64,000 bases of DNA from Sepiola atlantica. Taxonomy: Eukaryota; Mollusca; Cephalopoda; Sepiida; Sepiolidae. Under the pieces are notes generated by a model. The model saw only the letters and a program-made list of their open reading frames with translations, did no database searches and was not told the origin of the DNA. Each line of letters starts with the position of its first letter. The first letter of the stretch is position 1. Positions 58,642 to 64,000 of the stretch are shown here, piece after piece. Where the stretch lies: positions 36,914,801 to 36,978,800 of the forward strand of contig OY744519.1 in NCBI GenBank assembly GCA_963556195.1, written 5' to 3'. A program made the translations under genes and the position numbers.

Positions 58642-60855
58642 TTAAGAGGACGTTTCCATGTGATTAAAAGCATAAAACCATTCAACAGATTTCAAAACCC
58701 CTTCGCACCCCTCATAAGGAGCATGGTTAATGGTGGGCTTTTTTAATTGAATGAACAACGCTTCCATTATGGGGAGGCGAATACCGCAAAATGATACAGC
58801 AAAAATGGATGTGCTACCGGTTAAAATATTTCCAAAATTATTAATGTTATGTCCTGTAATGTGTTTGTAAATGGAGCTTCGAGGGGAGGTCAGGTGGCAA
58901 GTTAATCGACGTAGAATACTAGTTCTAGTCATGCCTATATACGTGCTGTTTGCGGAGACACATTCTCCGATAGGACATTTGAACACGTATATGGCATTAC
59001 TAGTCTTTCGTAAGCCATTGTCGGTAGGATTATTTTTTATCAGTAAATCGCTACTTTTAAACCTTTTGTAGTAAATAATAAATCTAATATTAAGATCGTT
59101 ATATACAGAGGATAGATATATGTATGTATAATATTTTTAATGATTTATTCATCTACTTTATAGTTGGGGTGCATCTGGTTGCAATAGAACAAGTTTATAT
59201 TATTATTAGTAATGTTGTTGTTAGTGTTTTTATTTATGGCGGTACGTGAGTTTGTTATTTGTTGATCTTCTATATAATTAGGGAAGTTATTATTAATTAA
59301 TGTCTGTTTTATATCGGCAAGTGCTTTAAAAATATTTCGTTATTGGAGGAGTTCCTTTTGGCACGATCGATAAGGTTTTTTATGACAGCCATTTTGTTTT
59401 GTTTATCAGGGCATTCACTCTTAAAATTAAGTAAGTTAGAATGTTTACTAGTAGGTTTCTTATACGGATACGTGATAAATTCATCTGTAGATATTTCTAT
59501 TTCTATATCTAGGAAGGGAATTTTTTTGTTGATATTAATTTCTTGTGTAAAGTTTAATGTTGAATTATTTTAAAAGCATTTTTTATTTGAGTTAAATTAG
59601 ATAAGTGTTTTGTCAGTAGGAGAATGTCATCGGCGTATCGGACATATATTGAGGGTTTAGGGATAATATTAACAGTTTTCATTTCTAGTTTAAACATATA
59701 ATATTCAGCGAACAATGGTCCTAGGGCTGATCCCATTGAAACGCCATCTACCTGGGTGTATAAGTTACCATAAGGACCATAGAACAGTACCTCAGTGGTG
59801 CAAGAAATTAGGAGTTTGCGTAATATATTTGGGTTTATTTTGAGTGTAGGGAGAGTTGAGTTATTGTATATGCTGTTAATAATTATGTTAATAGTTTCGT
59901 GTACTGGGACATTTGTGAATAGGTTCTCAACGTCCAAAGAAGCTAACAGTTCATCTTTAGGTTGTACCGTATGTAGGATATCTAATAATTCATCTGATTA
60001 TTTTACTCTATAGCTAGGGGGCAGATAAGGTGTAATTAGTTTATTGAGGGTTTTGGCTAGTGTGTGTATAGGTGTGGGGATTTGAGATATAATATGTCAG
60101 AGTGGGTAGTTAATTTTATGTGTTTTCACGTTTCCGTATATGTAACCGGGCTTATACTCGCCGATGATTTTGTTAAGTTTTATGGAATCTGTACGAGTGT
60201 TGTTTGCTGTGATTAATTTATTGATATGTGGTTTAAGTTGGTCGGTAAGGTTACGTTGTATCTTTTAAATGTTGATGTGTCTGATAAAATCTCATTTAAT
60301 TTAGAGTAGTATTGTACTTTGCTAATTATAACGAATGTGTTAGACTTATCTGCGCGTTTAATAATAATGTCTGGGTGATTTTTTAATTCTTTAGCAGCAT
60401 TTCTAAGGTCAGTAGTACGTAATTGCGGTTTGTTTGAAGTGCTTCTATCTTTAATGGATTCCGCTTTAAGGAAGTAGCGGGTGTATGCGTGTATGTGGAT
60501 TTTCTTCTCTTCTGGTAGTTTATTAATGTTATTAAATAAGAGTTCGATTTCAACTTTTTGGGGATGGGGTTAAATTTTTTTTTAATGTGACAGTTTGGGC
60601 CTAGGTTTAATAGCTCTTTTTGGTGTTTACTTAGTTGAATTGTGGATAAGTTAATATAGTTATCTCTAGTATCAGGGAGGTTAATTTTTCCATTATATAA
60701 TCTATAAATTTTTTAGAAAATAATGTGTTTATGTTCAAGATGGTGTTGTGCTCTAAGGTCCGAAAGCCATTCCTGGATATGGGGGTACTGTTCAACTGTA
60801 GTCTCAGATTACAGTCGATATTCCATGCTTTGAATTTCTTCCTCGAGTTCCCCAA
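58642..60855 (-). pseudogene. Penelope-like reverse transcriptase with GIY-YIG domain, broken
   Basis: Would reverse-transcribe the element and nick target DNA. On the minus strand: N-terminal part at 60631-60855; then broken frames; then 59554-59937 with MDVENLFTNVPVHETI (motif A, typical of Penelope), DGVSMGSALGPLFAEYYM (motif B) and YVRYADDILLL (motif C, YADD). Linker sequence follows in other frames around 59000-59550. Last comes 58642-58986, with MFKCPIGEC and STYIGMTRTSILRRLTCHL, the GIY-YIG nuclease, and its conserved Glu in MEALFIQ. Multiple stops and shifts; inactive. Confidence 0.8.
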
Positions 60856-60979
60856 TCTTTACTCTGCTAGATCGCATCTAACGTTCCACTAGGTTGAACC
60901 TGTAATTTGTGGTATTAGGTTGATGTATTGTTGCAGGAACATATAATTAAAATTTTGTATAGTTAGGCAACATTCCCTC

Positions 60980-60985
60980 TTTTAT

Positions 60986-61044
<59 letters not shown>

Positions 61045-61107
61045 CACATATATATACATATATATCTATATATAAATATACCTATATATATATGTATATT
61101 TATATAC

Positions 61108-61165
<58 letters not shown>
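60980..61165. repeat. compound TA-rich microsatellite
   Basis: Alternating TA with CATACACA and ATAAATA interruptions, at the 5' side of the Penelope-like element. Confidence 0.9.
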
Positions 61166-61170
<5 letters not shown>

Positions 61171-61271
61171 CATATAAGCTTATATAAACATTGGTTGATT
61201 TATGTGTTTATTCATAACACTCTACTGCATATTAGTACTTTCGAAAACATAGTTGTTTTAAGTTTATTAAT

Positions 61272-61600
<329 letters not shown>

Positions 61601-61643
61601 TTTTAGTTTATTTCACCAATGCAAGTAAACTTAATTAATATAA

Positions 61644-61645
<2 letters not shown>

Positions 61646-61726
<81 letters not shown>
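61646..61726. repeat. (TA)n microsatellite
   Basis: TA tract of about 80 bases with one C interruption near the left end. Confidence 0.95.
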
Positions 61727-61733
<7 letters not shown>

Positions 61734-64000
61734 TATCTTTAAAAACTAATTGATTACATTAATATATGTGAAACACAGATAATTTGGAGAAAGTTACTAA
61801 GTCAATACTTTGCGTATTTGTGTGTATATTTATATAATGTGCCCATGCCATTTATAATAATCCTTGAAATAACTTGGTCTATTTTAATATTGATACATAT
61901 TGATTCATCACTGAAAAAATACACATAATGAATGCAAGTTTTTTAAAAATAATAAATTGCCCAAAATATTTTCCAAAACCATTTTTCTTTTGAATATTTT
62001 TTCCGAAAATATATTTTCCCAGACCACCGATCATTACTCTGTTTTTTTTCTCGTTATCCAATCTGAGATACTTTGTACATTTAAAGATGTTTTTTTCTCA
62101 TTAAATAAAAACACACATTTTTGGAAAATTTAAAATATTTGAATATGATTGTAATACATCTGAATTATAAATTCAATGAACGGAAATAGAAATATTTTGC
62201 TTTTTTCGTTCAAGTAATTTGCGTGTCGGTTGATGTTGGGAATTTTTACTTGTATGTTACTATATGCATGGATGCCTTCTGAAAATTAATGTGTATGAAA
62301 TTCCCACTTTCTGTATGATAAATTCGAACCTACGTGCTCTCTTTAAAATGATGCACGCACATTTATCTTATGAGAAAAGAAATTAAGGCTTAATCTTGAT
62401 CTAAAAATAACTGATAATAGTAAAATAAAATGAAAGTATAGTAACGTATGCAATTTAATTTTCATGGGCAAATAGACAATGCTTAATCTTGATAACTGAT
62501 AACATATTTTTTCTTGAAACTGCTGGCGCTACAAGATCAGGCTGTCTGAAGTTATTCACTTCCTGACTCAAAATACACCAAACATTGATGTTTTATTTAT
62601 TTATTATTTTTTTTTGGAAAAACTAAATCATGTTCTGCAAAATCTAAAATAAAATGCGACAATTCCCCTCCTTTCTCCTACTCACCTCTAACTCCGTTCT
62701 GACCCTTTCACTAAACTAAACACCATGATCAAATATTTGAACATATAAATAACTTTAAGTATCAACACCAAATACCAAATGCAGCATTAAATAACCTGAA
62801 AAGGCTTAATATGCCGTAAAACAAAACAACCAAACAAAACCCAACTAAAAATATGTTTTCGCTTTTAATAGACACAAACAATTCCCTTTTTAAAAATATG
62901 TTAGTGACTGAAATAGGAATTACTTTACCAGCGCACATATGCGTTATAAACAGATTCAGGATAGAGATATAGGATTGTTTTTTTGTCTTGAAGTCAAATG
63001 TATTTCATAAAACATTACGCGCTTGTTTGTTCTTTTTATTGATTTTCTTATTTGGGGTAAGTTTTAACTCGATTAGTTGTTTCGACATTTACAGTAATGA
63101 TTACCTACCGTGTGACTACTTTAGGAAAGTAATTGTTACTGATGGCAATACATTACCACCTACTCTTCCGGACAACTCAAGCTCTACTAGTTGTTAATAT
63201 AGTATTCTGCTTTAAATTAACTTTCCAATATAGTCAACCGGAGAAGTGTTCTCTTTCAGGTGGGATAAGCTATCCTCGCTACCAAGACCTTACATAATGT
63301 GTGGCTTCTAAAAAAGTGTTGTAGTACCTTCCTTTACTTCAGATATATCATAGTTGACACTGTTTCGCAAAACAATAAACACTCTCTTCTTCGTATCGGC
63401 TGCGAGCTAACATTACAGCAATGCCCCGTCAATCATACCATATAACCAACTGCACATGATGTCTAAAACATATTTGACTTTGACCTTATATTACTAACAT
63501 ATAATATTTACCATAATCTAAGTTATATGAAACACTGTCTAACTATTGTGCCCTCATCACAAGTTAAGTTTGGCAATCTATTCTGTTGTATTTATAACAT
63601 AGTTTAAGGGATCTACTATGCTCATATCACCGTGGGCTATCCTATTTTTGTTTTCCCTTTAATACCATTGCTAGAACGTCATGTCTAACCTATTGTTTAA
63701 CGAAACGCTTAAGTCAACACATATAACGATTGAATCTCACTGCTTCTGTTAATTATTTTAAGTGAACAGGTTGACAGTTAGAAAATAGCATGATTTATAT
63801 ATATAACATTTCTAATTAATAAATGCATCTCAGTAAAAAAAAATATGCAAAATAATATTGTACACCCTAAATCGCTTCATAATTATTGTTTACTTCTTTC
63901 AAGATTGTCCTTGTTCAGTAATGTATATACGTCACAAGTTCATATCAGTTAAAAATATTTTCTAAGATTTCCAATAGGCACAAAATTGTGATATATTATT
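61727..64000. other. gene-free stretch
   Basis: No supportable gene or long repeat. A signal-peptide-like frame at 62988-63197 opens only with TTG and is crossed by a splice-donor-like GGGGTAAGT at about 63055, so it is not called. Confidence 0.5.

Larger units (their letters stand above)
58450..60900 (-). mobile_element. decayed Penelope-like element, flanked by TA arrays
   Basis: Minus-strand reverse transcriptase and GIY-YIG domains (58642-60855) with a hammerhead-like core downstream (58571-58600). (TA)n arrays lie just outside both edges (58374-58449 and from 60980). Different in sequence from the YRDD element at 9-11 kb; this one has canonical Penelope motifs. Confidence 0.75.

Noticed and set aside
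62988..63197. Signal-peptide-like 69-residue frame
   Set aside because: Opens at TTG with no in-frame ATG nearby, is crossed by a splice-donor-like GGTAAGT, and matches nothing known.

Overview
This is eukaryotic, AT-rich, intron-scale or intergenic DNA dominated by mobile elements and long dinucleotide/trinucleotide arrays; no host protein gene, rRNA or canonical tRNA gene could be supported. The mix (many long (TA)n and (AAT)n tracts, two kinds of GIY-YIG reverse-transcriptase elements, a full-length LTR retrotransposon, LINE remnants, Tc1/mariner elements, tRNA-like short repeats, and a multicopy invertebrate protein family with a GCDTTS-like motif) is what I would expect of a cephalopod mollusc such as an octopus. 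That assignment is inference from family recall, not a search result.

Layout. 1-6.4 kb: short inverted repeats, a broken copy of an unnamed multicopy invertebrate gene family (2.05-3.7 kb), a hairpin element at 4.9 kb and a tRNA-like sequence at 6.3 kb. 6.44-13.43 kb: the most striking object, a 7-kb near-palindrome with two 2.2-kb inverted arms around one minus-strand protein gene (reverse transcriptase with YRDD plus C-terminal GIY-YIG), interrupted only by one homopolymer indel. Both arms carry at their outer ends a sequence that folds like a complete hammerhead ribozyme. 13.4-21.6 kb: microsatellites, duplicated short repeats, a second, diverged copy of the hammerhead-like end (15.6-15.9 kb), a 164-bp near-perfect hairpin (15.96 kb), and a solo LTR with target duplication (18.04 kb). 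21.6-25.9 kb: a complete but frameshifted LTR retrotransposon on the minus strand with both LTRs and a GGAAT target duplication.

26-49.7 kb: mostly gene-free with dispersed repeats, a foldback derivative of a mariner element (32.66 kb), a 5'-truncated Jockey/CR1-like LINE (35.7-37 kb, minus), and two decayed LINEs of one other kind (38.6-40.4 kb minus; 46.4-49.7 kb plus). 49.7-53.6 kb: an uninterrupted DD41D transposase gene in a Tc1/mariner-type element that landed inside the second LINE, then a decayed 1.3-kb mariner with intact TA flanks, which is the parent type of the foldback element at 32.66 kb. 54.6-61.6 kb: a 637-bp foldback element with 127-bp arms carrying hammerhead-like cores, three copies of an unnamed repeat, and a decayed Penelope-like element (58.5-60.9 kb, minus). 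61.7-64 kb is gene-free.

The coding parts are self-contained mobile-element functions (reverse transcription, integration, transposition) and do not form a shared pathway. The recurring theme is inverted duplication of element ends: at least five independent foldback structures are visible, two of them linked to hammerhead-like motifs. All positions of repeat edges were read by eye and can be off by several bases.
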